Shown here: in pieces, positions 20,092 through 28,240 of the stretch | Position numbering within the stretch: position 1 is the stretch's first letter | Layout of the letters: each line of letters opens with the position of its first letter | Source of the DNA: an uncultured Oscillospiraceae bacterium | Lineage (GTDB): Bacteria; Bacillota; Clostridia; Oscillospirales; Oscillospiraceae | Direction: 5' to 3' | Assembly: GCA_910587205.1 (NCBI GenBank) | Contig: CAJULZ010000019.1 | Span: 1 to 28,240, forward strand | Length of the DNA stretch: 28,240 nucleotides | Notes under the pieces: generated by a model | What the model was told of the DNA's origin: nothing | The model's database searches: none | The model's input: only the letters and a program-made list of their open reading frames with translations | Translations under genes and position numbers: made by a program

Positions 20092-21612
20092 TCAGTCCCG
20101 CCCCCGCTTTGCGTCATACTCCCGCAAAAACGCCTGGACGTACTCCACGTCGGAGGGCGTGTCGATATACTCCACCCCCCGCTTTTGCCGGGTCTCCGCC
20201 CCTTTGCCGGTGATGAGCACCACCGACGGGCTGTGGCAGCTGAGCACCGCCCGGCGGATGGCCTCCCCCCGGTTGGGCTGGATTTCGCAGCTGCACGCCA
20301 CATGGCCCGCGATCTCTCCGCAGATGGACACCGTGTCCTCCTCCCCGGAATCCTCCTCGGTGAGCACCACCAGGTCGGAGTTTGCCCCGGCCACCTCTCC
20401 CAAATCCCGGCGGCGGGCAAACGCCTTCTTCCCCGGGCATCCGAACACAGTGACAATCCGCCGGCCGGGGTACTCCTCCCGCACGGAGCGGAACAGAGTT
20501 TCAAAGCTCATCCGGTTGTGGGCGTAGTCCACGATGGCGGCCACATCCCCGTCCCCGCTGGAGTACACCTCCATCCGTCCGGGAACCCTGGCCCTGGCCA
20601 GCCCGTCCGCCACGGCCTGCTGGGGAATGCCCAGACCCAGGCACAGGGTGATGGCCGCCAGGGCGTTCTCCACGTTGAACAACCCCGGCATACCAAGCCG
20701 ATACGACCCGCTCAGTCGGGCAGCGTCCACCTGGAACAGGATGTCCCCCCCCACCTTGCGCACGTCCCGGGCGTACACCTGGGCGGCGGGGTTCCGGCGG
20801 GAAAAGGTGAGCACCGTAGGGCAGGCCTCCCGGGCGGCGGCCAGGGTTTCCGCCGCGTGGTCGCAGTCCAGGTTCACGCAGGACAGCCCCGCCTGACCGA
20901 ACAGCTTCAGCTTGGAGTGGAAATAGTCGTCAAAGTCCGGGTGCTCGATGGGGGAAACATGGTCGTTCCCGATGTTCAGGAACGCCGCGGCGGCAAACTC
21001 CGTGCCCAGGGTGCGATGGTATTTCAGGGCCTGGCTGGACGCCTCCATCACCACATACCCCAGTCCCGCGTCCGCGGCGTGGGCCAAGTGCCTTTGCAGC
21101 TCCAAGGGCTCCGGGGTAGTGAGGTGGGACTCGAATCGCTCTACCCCGTCCCAGGTCTCAATCGACGAGATCACCCCGCAGGACTTCCCCTGAGGGGCGA
21201 GATACCCGTCCAGGATATATTTGAGGTAATAGACGGTGGACGATTTCCCCTTGGTCCCGGTGACGCCCACCACCTTCAGCTTTTGGGAGGGGTTGTCATA
21301 ATACTTCACCGCCAGGGGGGCCATCACCTGCCGCATATCCCTCACCAGGATGCAGGGCAGTCCTGCCCCTGGGTATACCCTCTCGCTGACATAGGCGAAC
21401 GCCCCCCGGCGGGCGGCGTCGGCCAGGTACTCCGGCTTAAAATGGACCCCTTTGCACAAAAACAGCGTGCCGGGAACCGTCTCCCGGGAGTTGTAGGACA
21501 CCAGCCCCACCGCACGCCCCAGATCCAGCCCTGCCGGCAGGGGAGCGGCCAGCTGGCCCAATCTCCCCAACAATTCACAGTATTCCCCCAGAGGGACCTG
21601 CATCCGCTCCAT
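20092..21612 (-). CDS. MurE-like UDP-MurNAc-tripeptide synthetase, atypical specificity motif
   Basis: 506 residues from ATG 21612 (AGGAGG 7 nt upstream; the GTG at 21615 is less likely). The layout is that of a Mur ligase: an N-terminal substrate domain (LVSYNSRETVPGTLFLCKG), P-loop VVGVTGTKGKSSTVYYL (about 115-130), GVISSIETW, HLTTPEPLELQRHL, VVMEASSQALKYHR (conserved Glu/Ser), FLNIGNDHVSPIEHP, and the C-terminal domain IVDYAHNRMSFETL and VFGCPGKKAFARR. MurE enzymes add the third stem residue to UDP-MurNAc-L-Ala-D-Glu. The meso-DAP specificity motif DNPR is replaced by EEDSGEED (about 419-426), which speaks for a non-DAP diamino acid (Lys or Orn) or a specialised paralogue. Follows the racemase gene by 16 nt, so co-transcribed. 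Confidence 0.88.
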   Translation of the reverse strand: MERMQVPLGEYCELLGRLGQLAAPLPAGLDLGRAVGLVSYNSRETVPGTLFLCKGVHFKPEYLADAARRGAFAYVSERVYPGAGLPCILVRDMRQVMAPLAVKYYDNPSQKLKVVGVTGTKGKSSTVYYLKYILDGYLAPQGKSCGVISSIETWDGVERFESHLTTPEPLELQRHLAHAADAGLGYVVMEASSQALKYHRTLGTEFAAAAFLNIGNDHVSPIEHPDFDDYFHSKLKLFGQAGLSCVNLDCDHAAETLAAAREACPTVLTFSRRNPAAQVYARDVRKVGGDILFQVDAARLSGSYRLGMPGLFNVENALAAITLCLGLGIPQQAVADGLARARVPGRMEVYSSGDGDVAAIVDYAHNRMSFETLFRSVREEYPGRRIVTVFGCPGKKAFARRRDLGEVAGANSDLVVLTEEDSGEEDTVSICGEIAGHVACSCEIQPNRGEAIRRAVLSCHSPSVVLITGKGAETRQKRGVEYIDTPSDVEYVQAFLREYDAKRGRD

Positions 21613-21628
21613 CACAACCGCCTCCTGG

Positions 21629-22336
21629 TCAAATGGTGCGCAGGGGATAACCGCACCGCTCCACCGCCCGCTCCGCCAGCACCATCATGGCGTCTACATA
21701 GAACGAGGGCAGCGGATGGTAGGTGGCAAACACGGACAGCTCCGTGCAGGCCAGGATGGCGCAGTCGCAGCCCGCTTTCCGGACGGCCCGGTCGATCTGG
21801 GCGAACTTCTCCCGGCTGCCCGTCTCCCCCTGCTTGATCTCGTCATAGATGATGGACATCACCAGCTTCTGCGTCTCCGGCCCAGGGGCCACCGCCTCCA
21901 GCCCCACCGCGGCGCACTCCCTCTGGTACAGCCCCGTTTGGATGGTGCCGTCGGTGGCCAGGATGCCGGGACGCTTTTTGCCCTGGGCCGCCAGCGCCGC
22001 CGCTGTCTCCCGCAGCATGTGGATGATGGGCACGCGAAGCTCCCCCTGCAAGCGGTCCGCAAAGTAATGGGACGTATTGCAGGGGATGGCCAAGGCCGTG
22101 CAGCCGCAGCCCTCCAGCAGCTTCGCGTCCCCCAGCAGCCGCCGGTATAACCCTTCCGTGTCCCCGGACAGGATGGCGGCAGTGCGGTCCGGGATGCCGG
22201 TGTCGGACAGGATCACCGCGGGCAGGTGGTCCTGATCCCGGGCCGCGTCGGTGCGGTCCAGCACAAACTGGTAAAACACCTGGGTCGCCTGGGGGCCCAT
22301 GCCCCCCAGGATGCCCAGTCTTGCCTCCTGTTTCAT
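21629..22336 (-). CDS. Aspartate/glutamate racemase family protein (probable Asp racemase)
   Basis: 235 residues from ATG 22336 (GGGGTGA 6 nt upstream). LGILGGMGPQATQVFYQFVL is the hallmark start of the aspartate racemase branch. The two catalytic cysteines are present in AIPCNTSHY (Cys86) and AILACTEL (Cys197), as needed for two-base, cofactor-free racemisation. The neighbours decide the likely substrate: a MurE-like ligase 16 nt downstream and a D-aspartate-ligase homologue upstream, so it should supply D-Asp for a peptidoglycan bridge. The long frame upstream of 22336 runs through an AT-rich hairpin repeat and is not coding. Full length, intact. Confidence 0.9.
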   Translation of the reverse strand: MKQEARLGILGGMGPQATQVFYQFVLDRTDAARDQDHLPAVILSDTGIPDRTAAILSGDTEGLYRRLLGDAKLLEGCGCTALAIPCNTSHYFADRLQGELRVPIIHMLRETAAALAAQGKKRPGILATDGTIQTGLYQRECAAVGLEAVAPGPETQKLVMSIIYDEIKQGETGSREKFAQIDRAVRKAGCDCAILACTELSVFATYHPLPSFYVDAMMVLAERAVERCGYPLRTI

Positions 22337-22352
22337 CGACTCACCCCTTTTT

Positions 22353-22383
22353 CTTCCTTTTTTCTTTGAACAGAAAAAGGAAG
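22353..22383. repeat. Dispersed CTTCCTTT-type hairpin, copy 1
   Basis: CTTCCTTTTTTCT and AGAAAAAGGAAG (22353-22365 with 22372-22383) form a 12-bp hairpin in the gap between the D-Asp ligase and racemase genes. It resembles the hairpins at 22500-22525 and 24002-24027. The rest of the 200-bp gap is AT-rich and holds no gene. Confidence 0.55.
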
Positions 22384-22499
22384 CAAAAAAAGAAACTCTT
22401 AATACGGCTCCACCATGGCCCGCAGCTAAGCATTTGACGCCGACCACGAAAAAAACAATAGAAGAAAAATAGTGTCTCTATTATTTTATATTTTGACCG

Positions 22500-22525
22500 G
22501 TTCTTTTTCTGTCAAGAGAAAGAAC
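22500..22525 (-). terminator. Hairpin after the D-Asp ligase gene (repeat copy 2)
   Basis: GTTCTTTTTCT (22500-22510) and AGAAAGAAC (22517-22525) pair across GTCAAG, 12 bp past the stop of the ligase on the minus strand. It may attenuate transcription into the racemase gene. No T-run directly after it; a short ATAG/CTAT hairpin with T-rich tail follows around 22460-22480. Confidence 0.45.
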
Positions 22526-22536
22526 GGCCTTGCCCC

Positions 22537-23751
22537 TTACTCGGTGGGCCTCTTGCAGTATTTTCCGAAGCGCACCCAGTTGCCGATGTGGTTCTTCCAA
22601 ATCCGCCACGTCCGCTTGAGCGTGTAGTCCGGGCGGTACTCCATGGAGTGATGGTCCGCCCCGGCCCGGAACAGCGCCTTCATCTCCCCGTGGTAGGACT
22701 TGGGGATATACCGGTAGGCCAGCCGCCGGGGGATCATCCGCCAGATCGACCGGTTTTCCGCCACAGTGAGGGGCAGGTCGCGGCCCTCTATCAAATCGCC
22801 CGCCAAATACTCCGCGATATTGTGCCCCGAGCCGGTGACATAGTAGTTGCTCCGTCCCTGCCGGGTGTTGATCTCAAAAGCCTTGTACGTTCCATCCCGC
22901 TGGTCGTACTTGATATCGAAGTTGGAGAACCCCACATAGCCGATATCCTCCAGCATCCCCCGCATTTTGTCGCACAAATCCCGGTCATGCTCGGTGATGA
23001 TGACGGCGTGGTTGCCGATGCCGTGGGGGGAGTGCTCCTCCAGCAGCACGTGGCCCAGGCACATCAGCTTCACCTTGCCGCGGGTGTCCGAGTAGTTGGT
23101 GAGCACCCGCATATAGGTGTCGTCCCCGGGGATAAACTCCTGCAAAATCATTTTTCCCGGATATCCCGCGGCGTACACCTCGTCCAAGGCGGCCAGCAGC
23201 TCGTCCCAGCTCTGACAGATATACACCTTTTTCAGCTCCCGGTGGCCGGTGGCCCAATAGGCCACCCCGTCGGCGGGCTTGGCCACGTACGGCGCGCCCC
23301 AGGGCAGGGTGAAATCGTGGCCCATGGCGCCGTTATAGACGAAGGTCTCAGGGTGGTCGATGCCGTACCGATCGCACAGGGCGTAAAACTGCTCCTTATC
23401 GGTGAGCCGGTCCAGCAGCTCCCCGCTGATATAATTGCACTTCACGTTGGCGGGGAACTGGTCTTTGAGATGGGCGGCCATCTTCACATAGCTGTCCCCG
23501 CAGCCGATGACCAGCACCGTCTTGTCCTCGCACTCCGCCGCCACATTTCTTATATTTTGCAAGAAAACAGCCTCGTCCTCGTTTTCCAGGCAGGGGCGGT
23601 AGTCGATGATGGCGCTGTACGCGCAGGGGAAGCACAAAAATTTGCCGTATGCGATGCTTTTCACCCCATAGGCCTCGTGAAAGGCCCGGGCTACGCTGTA
23701 CACATTGATATCGCCGCCGAACAGGAGCGGCTGGAAGTTGCAGTCTGGCAT
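22537..23751 (-). CDS. D-aspartate ligase homologue (ATP-grasp)
   Basis: 404 residues from ATG 23751 (AAGGAG 5 nt upstream). PLLFGGDINVYSVARAFHEAYG at the N-terminus and LTNYSDTRGKVKLMCLG, LEEHSPHGIGNHAVII, GFSNFDIKYDQRDGTYKAFEINTRQGRSNYYVTGSG in the ATP-grasp core match, as I recall it, the Aslfm D-aspartate ligase of Enterococcus faecium closely. That enzyme activates the beta-carboxyl of D-Asp and joins it to the side-chain amine of the third stem residue of the peptidoglycan precursor. The ATP and Mg2+ ligands (FEINTRQGRSN) are present. Cytosolic, acting on UDP-MurNAc-pentapeptide. It is the first gene of the leftward group with racemase and MurE-like ligase, with a 200-bp gap in between. 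Confidence 0.85.
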   Translation of the reverse strand: MPDCNFQPLLFGGDINVYSVARAFHEAYGVKSIAYGKFLCFPCAYSAIIDYRPCLENEDEAVFLQNIRNVAAECEDKTVLVIGCGDSYVKMAAHLKDQFPANVKCNYISGELLDRLTDKEQFYALCDRYGIDHPETFVYNGAMGHDFTLPWGAPYVAKPADGVAYWATGHRELKKVYICQSWDELLAALDEVYAAGYPGKMILQEFIPGDDTYMRVLTNYSDTRGKVKLMCLGHVLLEEHSPHGIGNHAVIITEHDRDLCDKMRGMLEDIGYVGFSNFDIKYDQRDGTYKAFEINTRQGRSNYYVTGSGHNIAEYLAGDLIEGRDLPLTVAENRSIWRMIPRRLAYRYIPKSYHGEMKALFRAGADHHSMEYRPDYTLKRTWRIWKNHIGNWVRFGKYCKRPTE

Positions 23752-24034
23752 GGAACATCAAACTCCTTGGTAAAAAGGATATCCATTCAGGCGCAGGCGG
23801 CGGACCCAGCCGCGATTTGAGCGCTGAATGTGAAAACCTGCCGCAATTTAGGTGCTGGCTGTGAGCAGCATACTCTTTCAGTGCCCGCAAATAAAGCGGC
23901 AGCGAAAACAGGGGGTTCTCCGGGGGGCAGGGCCTGTGAGCGAGGGCGCGCCCTGGGCGCTCGAAGCCGAACCGGCCCACGTCCCCTGAGCGTGTCTTTG
24001 CTTCCTTTCTGCCCGCACAGAAAGGAACAGCCGC
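23752..24034 (-). other. 283-bp leader/intergenic region before the D-Asp ligase
   Basis: No gene seen. On the minus strand it begins with a perfect hairpin, TTCCTTTCTG/CAGAAAGGAA (24018-24027 with 24002-24011, loop of 6), just after the relA stop; this is copy 3 of the dispersed hairpin. A long-range CTGCCGC/GCGGCAG pairing and several GC-rich inverted segments follow before AAGGAG and the ATG at 23751. I looked for a T-box (its conserved GGTGG-ACCGCG) and did not find it. A structured regulatory leader is possible but unproven. Confidence 0.4.
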
Positions 24035-26266
24035 TTATCCTCCCGCCCGCCGCACCAAAAATACCCCCGGCACGGTCGACAGCTTGTTCACCAGCGAGGT
24101 CAGCTCCCCCTTGTCCTTCACCGACAGCTCCAGATTGATCATGGCGTAGCCGTCTGGCTGGCTGCGGGCGGAAATATTGCTCAGCTTTGCCTTCTGGGCG
24201 GACAGGGCCATGGCCACGTCCAGGGTCAGGCCGTCCCGATCCTTGGCGGAGATCTCCAGGGAGGTGCGGAACGTGGCGTCCCCCGCATCCGCCCACGCCA
24301 CCTTCACCCACCGGCCCGCCTCCTCCGGCTTGCGCCTTGCGGGATCGGCATTGGGGCAGTCCTGCCGGTGGATGGACACGCCGTAGCCCTTGGTGATGAA
24401 CCCCACCACCGGGTCCCCCGGCACCGGGGTGCAGCACTTGGAGAACTTCACCATGCAATTGTCCAGGTCCTCCACAATGATGCCGTTCTCCGAATGGCGC
24501 GGCTTGGCCTGCGTCCCCTTCCCGGCGGGGTAGATCGCCTCCCCGGAGGCGGAGGCCGTGCGCAGGGCCTCCGCTTCCGCCCGCTGGCGCTCCAGCCGGC
24601 CCAGGCGGGTCATCTCCTCCTTCATCCGGCCTACCGCTTTCTGGGCGGACATCCCGCCGTAGCCGATGGCGGCGTACAGCTCGTCCAGCGCGCCGAAGCG
24701 CACCCTGCGCAGCAGGGTGTCCAGCAGATCGGGGGTTGCGGTGATGGCGGCGATGGACAGCCCCGCATGCTTCAGCTCCGTTTCAAACATGGCCCGGCCG
24801 GTGGCGATATTCTCCTCCCGGCGCTCCTTCTTAAACCACTGGCGGATCTTGTTGCGGGCCTCGTTGGATTTGCAGATCTTCATCCAGTCCCGGCTGGGGC
24901 CTCGGGCGGATTTGGAGGTGATGATCTCCACAATGTCGCCGTTTTTCAGCGGGGTTTCAAAGGTGACAATGCGCCCGTTCACCCGCGCCCCGGTCATGGA
25001 GTTACCGATGGCGGAGTGGATGGAGTAGGCAAAGTCGATGGGGGTAGCGCCGGCGGGAAGGCTTTTCACATCTCCGTTCGGGGTGAACACAAACACCTCG
25101 TCGGAGAACATATCCACCCGAAGCGTGCGCACAAACTCGTCCGGGTCGGTGTCCTGCTGGCTCTCCAGCAGCTTGCGCACCCACTCAAACTCCCGCTCGG
25201 TGCCCAGTTTTTCATTGGCCATCCCCTGCTTGTACTTCCAGTGGGCCGCCACGCCGTATTCCGCCGTCTGGTGCATCTGCCAGGTGCGGATCTGCACCTC
25301 AAACGGGATGCCCTCCCGGCCGATCACCGTGGTGTGCAGGGATTGATAGCCGTTGGGCTTGGGGGTGCCGATATAGTCTTTGAACCGGCCCAGCACCGGC
25401 TTGAACATATCGTGGATACAGCCCAGCACGTTGTAACAGGTGGGGATGTCCTCCACCATCACCCGGAAGGCGTATATGTCGAAAATCTCCCGGATGGTCT
25501 TGTTCTGGGCGTACATCTTGCGGTAGATGGAGTACAGGTGCTTCAAGCGCCCGTAGACGGTGCAGCGCACCCCCTCCTCGTTGAGCCGCTCCTCGATCTG
25601 CTTCTGCATCCGCTCCAGGAATTCCGAGTTCTCCGTAGTCAGCTCGTCCAGAGCCTTTTCCACATCCTGGAATCCCACCGGGTCCAGATAGCACAGGGCC
25701 AGGTCCTCCAGCTCCCATTTCAGTTTCTGCATCCCCAGGCGGTGGGCGATGGGGGCATACACCTCCATCGTCTCCAGCGCCTTCTCCTTCTGCTTGGCGC
25801 CGGACTGGTATTGCAGCGTGCGCATGTTGTGCAGCCGGTCGCACAGCTTGATGAGGATCACCCGCACGTCCTTGGCCATGGCCATGAACATCTTGCGCAG
25901 ATTCTCCATCTGCTCGTCCTCCCGGGAGGTGTACTGCATCCGGGTAAGCTTGGTGACGCCCTCCACCAGGTCGGCCACCTGGGAACCAAACAGGCGGGCG
26001 ATGTCGTCATGGGTGGAATCGGTGTCCTCAATGCAGTCGTGGAGCAGGGCGGCGATGATGGAGTCCTGGTCCAAATCCAGCTCATTGATAATCTCCGCCA
26101 CCGCCAGGGGGTGGGTAATATAGGGCTCCCCGCTCTTACGCAGCTGGGGCCCGTGGTGCTCATTCGCGTATTCAAAGGCGGCCCTTATCCGGACCGTATC
26201 GGCGGCCGGGTTGGCCTGCCGGATATGCCGTTCCAATTCCTCGTACCGTTCATGGGCCAGATCCAT
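24035..26266 (-). CDS. relA: Bifunctional (p)ppGpp synthetase/hydrolase RelA/SpoT
   Basis: 743 residues from ATG 26266; AAGGAGG 9 nt upstream decides against the GTG at 26299. Domain order: HD hydrolase (GEPYITHPLAVAEIINEL, LLHDCIEDTDS with His76-Asp77 and Glu80-Asp81), synthetase (VRVILIKLCDRLHNMRTL, YAFRVMVEDIPTCYNVLG, then GRFKDYIGTPKPNGYQSLHTT), TGS (VFVFTPNGDVKSLPAGATPIDFAY), a helical and zinc-finger-like region (CCTPVPGDPVVGFITKGYGVSIHRQDCPN), and a C-terminal ACT domain. HD and synthetase residues are intact, so it should both make and degrade (p)ppGpp. It is 214 bp downstream of recJ, the common Firmicutes order although apt is absent. Confidence 0.96.
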   Translation of the reverse strand: MDLAHERYEELERHIRQANPAADTVRIRAAFEYANEHHGPQLRKSGEPYITHPLAVAEIINELDLDQDSIIAALLHDCIEDTDSTHDDIARLFGSQVADLVEGVTKLTRMQYTSREDEQMENLRKMFMAMAKDVRVILIKLCDRLHNMRTLQYQSGAKQKEKALETMEVYAPIAHRLGMQKLKWELEDLALCYLDPVGFQDVEKALDELTTENSEFLERMQKQIEERLNEEGVRCTVYGRLKHLYSIYRKMYAQNKTIREIFDIYAFRVMVEDIPTCYNVLGCIHDMFKPVLGRFKDYIGTPKPNGYQSLHTTVIGREGIPFEVQIRTWQMHQTAEYGVAAHWKYKQGMANEKLGTEREFEWVRKLLESQQDTDPDEFVRTLRVDMFSDEVFVFTPNGDVKSLPAGATPIDFAYSIHSAIGNSMTGARVNGRIVTFETPLKNGDIVEIITSKSARGPSRDWMKICKSNEARNKIRQWFKKERREENIATGRAMFETELKHAGLSIAAITATPDLLDTLLRRVRFGALDELYAAIGYGGMSAQKAVGRMKEEMTRLGRLERQRAEAEALRTASASGEAIYPAGKGTQAKPRHSENGIIVEDLDNCMVKFSKCCTPVPGDPVVGFITKGYGVSIHRQDCPNADPARRKPEEAGRWVKVAWADAGDATFRTSLEISAKDRDGLTLDVAMALSAQKAKLSNISARSQPDGYAMINLELSVKDKGELTSLVNKLSTVPGVFLVRRAGG

Positions 26267-26480
26267 AGATGGCGCCTCCTTCGTCGGAGCAAGCTCCACA
26301 TCCTTTGCTTCCGCCTTTTGGCAAAAGCGAAATCATTTCGCCGCTCCTCATCTCCCCACAGCGTCGAAGCAAAGTCCGCTTAATTCCGCTTCCGCCTTTG
26401 GCGAACGCCTCAGCTGCTCCCTTGCCTCTCCTTTCCCCACGAAAGGGCGGCCTTGCGGGGTCCCTTGGGCATATGCCCGG
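26267..26480 (-). other. 214-bp gap between recJ and relA with degenerate repeats
   Basis: No gene seen. It contains two related segments, TTCCGCCTTTTGGCAAAAGCG (from about 26308) and TTCCGCCTTTGGCGAACGC (from about 26388), each capable of a small hairpin, plus further CTTCCGC and TCCGCTT pieces. This looks like a decayed intergenic repeat cluster. Confidence 0.35.
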
Positions 26481-28240
26481 TCAGTTCTCGTCCAAAAAAG
26501 CCCGGAGCTGCCGCATCAGCGCGGCCTGCTCCAAATCCACCTTCCGCTCCGGGCGGCACAGAAGCAGCCGCTCCCGCTCCAGGCTGATCAGCCCACGGTC
26601 CCCCATCACATGCAGGCATACCAGCGTCCGCCCATAGGCCCAGCGCCCGTCAGGCTGGCGGGCAGCCTGGCGCAGCAGCCTGGGCCCGGCGTCCACGCCG
26701 CCCCCGATGCAAACCTGCTCCAGATAGCGCCACAGGCGGGCAAAATCCTGCCGCGAGGGCAGCAGCAGCCTCGCCTCCCACGGGGAGAGGGCTTCCCCCG
26801 CCTGCAAGCGCTGGAACAGATCCTGCTCCAGCTGGGCCCGGGTAGGGGCGGGCCGCAGGTCGCAGATCTGGAGCTGCACCGACCGGTTCCCCCGGAACTC
26901 GTTGATCTGGGGGGTAAACACCAAGTCCAGCCGCTCCCCGGCAGACACCCCGCAGGCGGCGGTGTTGGCGGAGAAAAAGATGGCGTCCAGCACCGCCCCG
27001 TCCCGCCGCACCTTCATCTTCAGGTGCCGCCCGCCCCCCACGTCGCAGCAGCTGAGCACCGCCGCCGAGCGCAGTAGGAATACCGGCTTGGGGTTGCCCG
27101 TCCCAAAGGGCTCCAGGCCGGACAGGGCGTCCACCTGCCCCTCGGTAAGCAGCGCGCAGCTGTCGATCTCCGCGTCGACGTCAATGGCGGCCTCCATGGG
27201 CCTGCCCCCGGTGTAGGCGGACACCAGGCCGTTCAGCCGCGCGGACAGCTCCGGTATGTTTTCCTCCAAAATCGTGAACCCCGCGGCCATCTCATGGCCG
27301 CCATAGCCCTCCAGCAGGTCGGCGCACTTCTCCAGGGCAGTAAACAGGTTGAACCCCGCGTAGGACCGGCACGACCCCTTCCCCCGCCCATGCTCCAGGC
27401 AGATCATAAAAGCCGGGCAGGAATACCGCTCCGCCAGCCGGGAGGCCACGATGCCCACCACCCCCTGGTGCCAGCCCTCCCCGGCCAGCACGATGCACGC
27501 CGATTCCATGGGGACGTCCAGCATGGCCTCGCACTGCTCGAAAATATCCAGCTCAATGGCCTGCCGCTCCCGGTTCAGGCGGCACAGAGCCTGGGCCAGC
27601 TGCTCCCCCCGCTCCTCCTCCCGGGTGAGGAGCAGATCCAAGGCCACCCGGGCCTGCTCCATCCGTCCGGCGGCGTTGATCCGGGGAGCCAGGCCGTAGC
27701 CAATGGTCACCGTGGTGGGCGCCGCGCCTGGGTCCATCCCCGCCTCCCGCAGCAGGGCCCGCAGGCCGGGCCTGCGGGTGTGGGCCAGCAGCCCCAGCCC
27801 CTGGCGCACCAGGGCGCGGTTCTCATCGGTGAGCCGCATCACATCGGCCACGGTGCCGATGGCGGCCAGCTCGCCGAAGCGCTGGAACACCTGCCCCCGC
27901 TCCTCCGGGGGATGCAGCGCCTGGGCCAGCTTCAGCGCCACCCCCACCCCGGCCAGCTCCGGGAAAGGATAGGGACAGTCCGGGCGGCGGGGATCCACCA
28001 CCGCGCAGGCGGCAGGCAGGGTCTCTTTGCAGTGGTGGTGGTCGGTGACCACCACGTCCACCCCCAGGGAGCGGGCAAATTCCACCTCCGCCACGGCGGT
28101 GATGCCGCAGTCCACCGTGACGATCAGTCCCACCCCCTCCGCAGCCAGGCGGCGAATGGCCCCCGGGTTCAGACCGTAGCCCTCCTCCGAGCGGTCGGGG
28201 ATGTAGTTCACCACCCTCCCGCCCAGCGCCGTGAGCGCCT
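26481..28240 (-). CDS. recJ: Single-stranded-DNA-specific exonuclease RecJ (5' end beyond the window)
   Basis: The frame is open to the window edge, so the N-terminus with the DxD metal motif is missing; about 586 residues are present. VNYIPDRSEEGYGLNPGAIRRL, LIVTVDCGITAVAEV and VDVVVTDHHHCKETLPAACAVVDPRRPDCPYP are the RecJ DHH motifs, followed by the DHHA1 domain (VVGIVASRLAERYSCPAFMI, GKGSCRSYAGFNLFTALEKC, LEGYGGHEMAAGFTI) and the OB domain (LEPFGTGNPKPVFLLR, RHLKMKVRRDGAVLDAIFFS). The C-terminal ~130 residues after the OB fold are the variable Firmicutes extension. RecJ degrades ssDNA 5'-3' in RecF recombination and repair. Likely co-transcribed with relA. Confidence 0.95.
   Translation of the reverse strand, partial: ALTALGGRVVNYIPDRSEEGYGLNPGAIRRLAAEGVGLIVTVDCGITAVAEVEFARSLGVDVVVTDHHHCKETLPAACAVVDPRRPDCPYPFPELAGVGVALKLAQALHPPEERGQVFQRFGELAAIGTVADVMRLTDENRALVRQGLGLLAHTRRPGLRALLREAGMDPGAAPTTVTIGYGLAPRINAAGRMEQARVALDLLLTREEERGEQLAQALCRLNRERQAIELDIFEQCEAMLDVPMESACIVLAGEGWHQGVVGIVASRLAERYSCPAFMICLEHGRGKGSCRSYAGFNLFTALEKCADLLEGYGGHEMAAGFTILEENIPELSARLNGLVSAYTGGRPMEAAIDVDAEIDSCALLTEGQVDALSGLEPFGTGNPKPVFLLRSAAVLSCCDVGGGRHLKMKVRRDGAVLDAIFFSANTAACGVSAGERLDLVFTPQINEFRGNRSVQLQICDLRPAPTRAQLEQDLFQRLQAGEALSPWEARLLLPSRQDFARLWRYLEQVCIGGGVDAGPRLLRQAARQPDGRWAYGRTLVCLHVMGDRGLISLERERLLLCRPERKVDLEQAALMRQLRAFLDEN

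Noticed and set aside
20077..21837. Long plus-strand frame opposite the MurE-like gene
   Set aside because: Shadow frame; the minus-strand Mur ligase motifs are unambiguous.
22588..23820. Plus-strand frame opposite the D-Asp ligase
   Set aside because: Shadow frame with no recognisable domain.
23752..24034. T-box or amino-acid riboswitch before the D-Asp ligase
   Set aside because: The conserved T-box sequence is absent and no known riboswitch core could be recognised; only generic hairpins are visible.
24368..26383. 671-codon plus-strand frame opposite relA
   Set aside because: Antisense shadow of the RelA/SpoT domains; His/Val/Leu-rich with no motif.
1..28240. CRISPR arrays, tRNA or rRNA genes
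   Set aside because: No regularly spaced direct repeats and no tRNA or rRNA-like sequence were seen on either strand.

Overview
The window looks like a chromosomal segment of a GC-rich, spore-forming Firmicute, most likely a gut clostridium of the Oscillospiraceae type (inference). The evidence is spo0A, spoVAD/spoVAE remnants, type I pullulanase, RelA/SpoT, RecJ, and accessory genes typical of clostridial conjugative elements.

The window falls into two parts. Positions 1 to about 12,980 are the right-hand part of a mobile element whose left end lies outside the window. It carries a membrane-anchored C39-like peptidase, an Rpn-type nuclease, a DUF3268-type zinc-finger protein, a small sigma-70-like factor, a vapBC toxin-antitoxin pair with a palindromic operator, and several small unknown genes. 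It also has a rearranged patch (7.5-10.6 kb) and ends in a large serine recombinase. The recombinase gene stops about 25 bp before the coding sequence of the last third of spoVAD, so the element sits inside spoVAD and separates spoVAE from the upstream part of its operon.

The rearranged patch holds the most unusual signal. Two 215-nt intergenic units lie in opposite orientation (7588-7802 on +, 10353-10567 on -). Each has a TTGACA-N17-TANAAT-type promoter, a nearly identical 80-nt core, compensatory base changes in a hairpin, and an intrinsic terminator. They look like two copies of one structured RNA, each placed before a recombination-type gene (an SSB-like N-terminus and a YqaJ-like exonuclease). 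Between them the genes are chimeric: the SSB start is fused in frame to another small gene, and a pentapeptide-like gene and the YqaJ gene run into each other near 9001, having lost their own stops.

From 12,981 to the end the window is ordinary host chromosome: spoVAD 3' remnant, spoVAE, nicotinate phosphoribosyltransferase, adenosylhomocysteinase, spo0A, pullulanase. These are followed by a leftward cell-wall cluster (D-aspartate ligase, aspartate racemase, MurE-like ligase without the usual DNPR motif) and then relA/spoT and recJ (cut by the window end). The cell-wall cluster predicts a D-Asp-containing peptidoglycan bridge. Spo0A lacks one of the usual acidic-pocket aspartates.

All assignments come from reading the sequence and remembered family motifs; no search was run.
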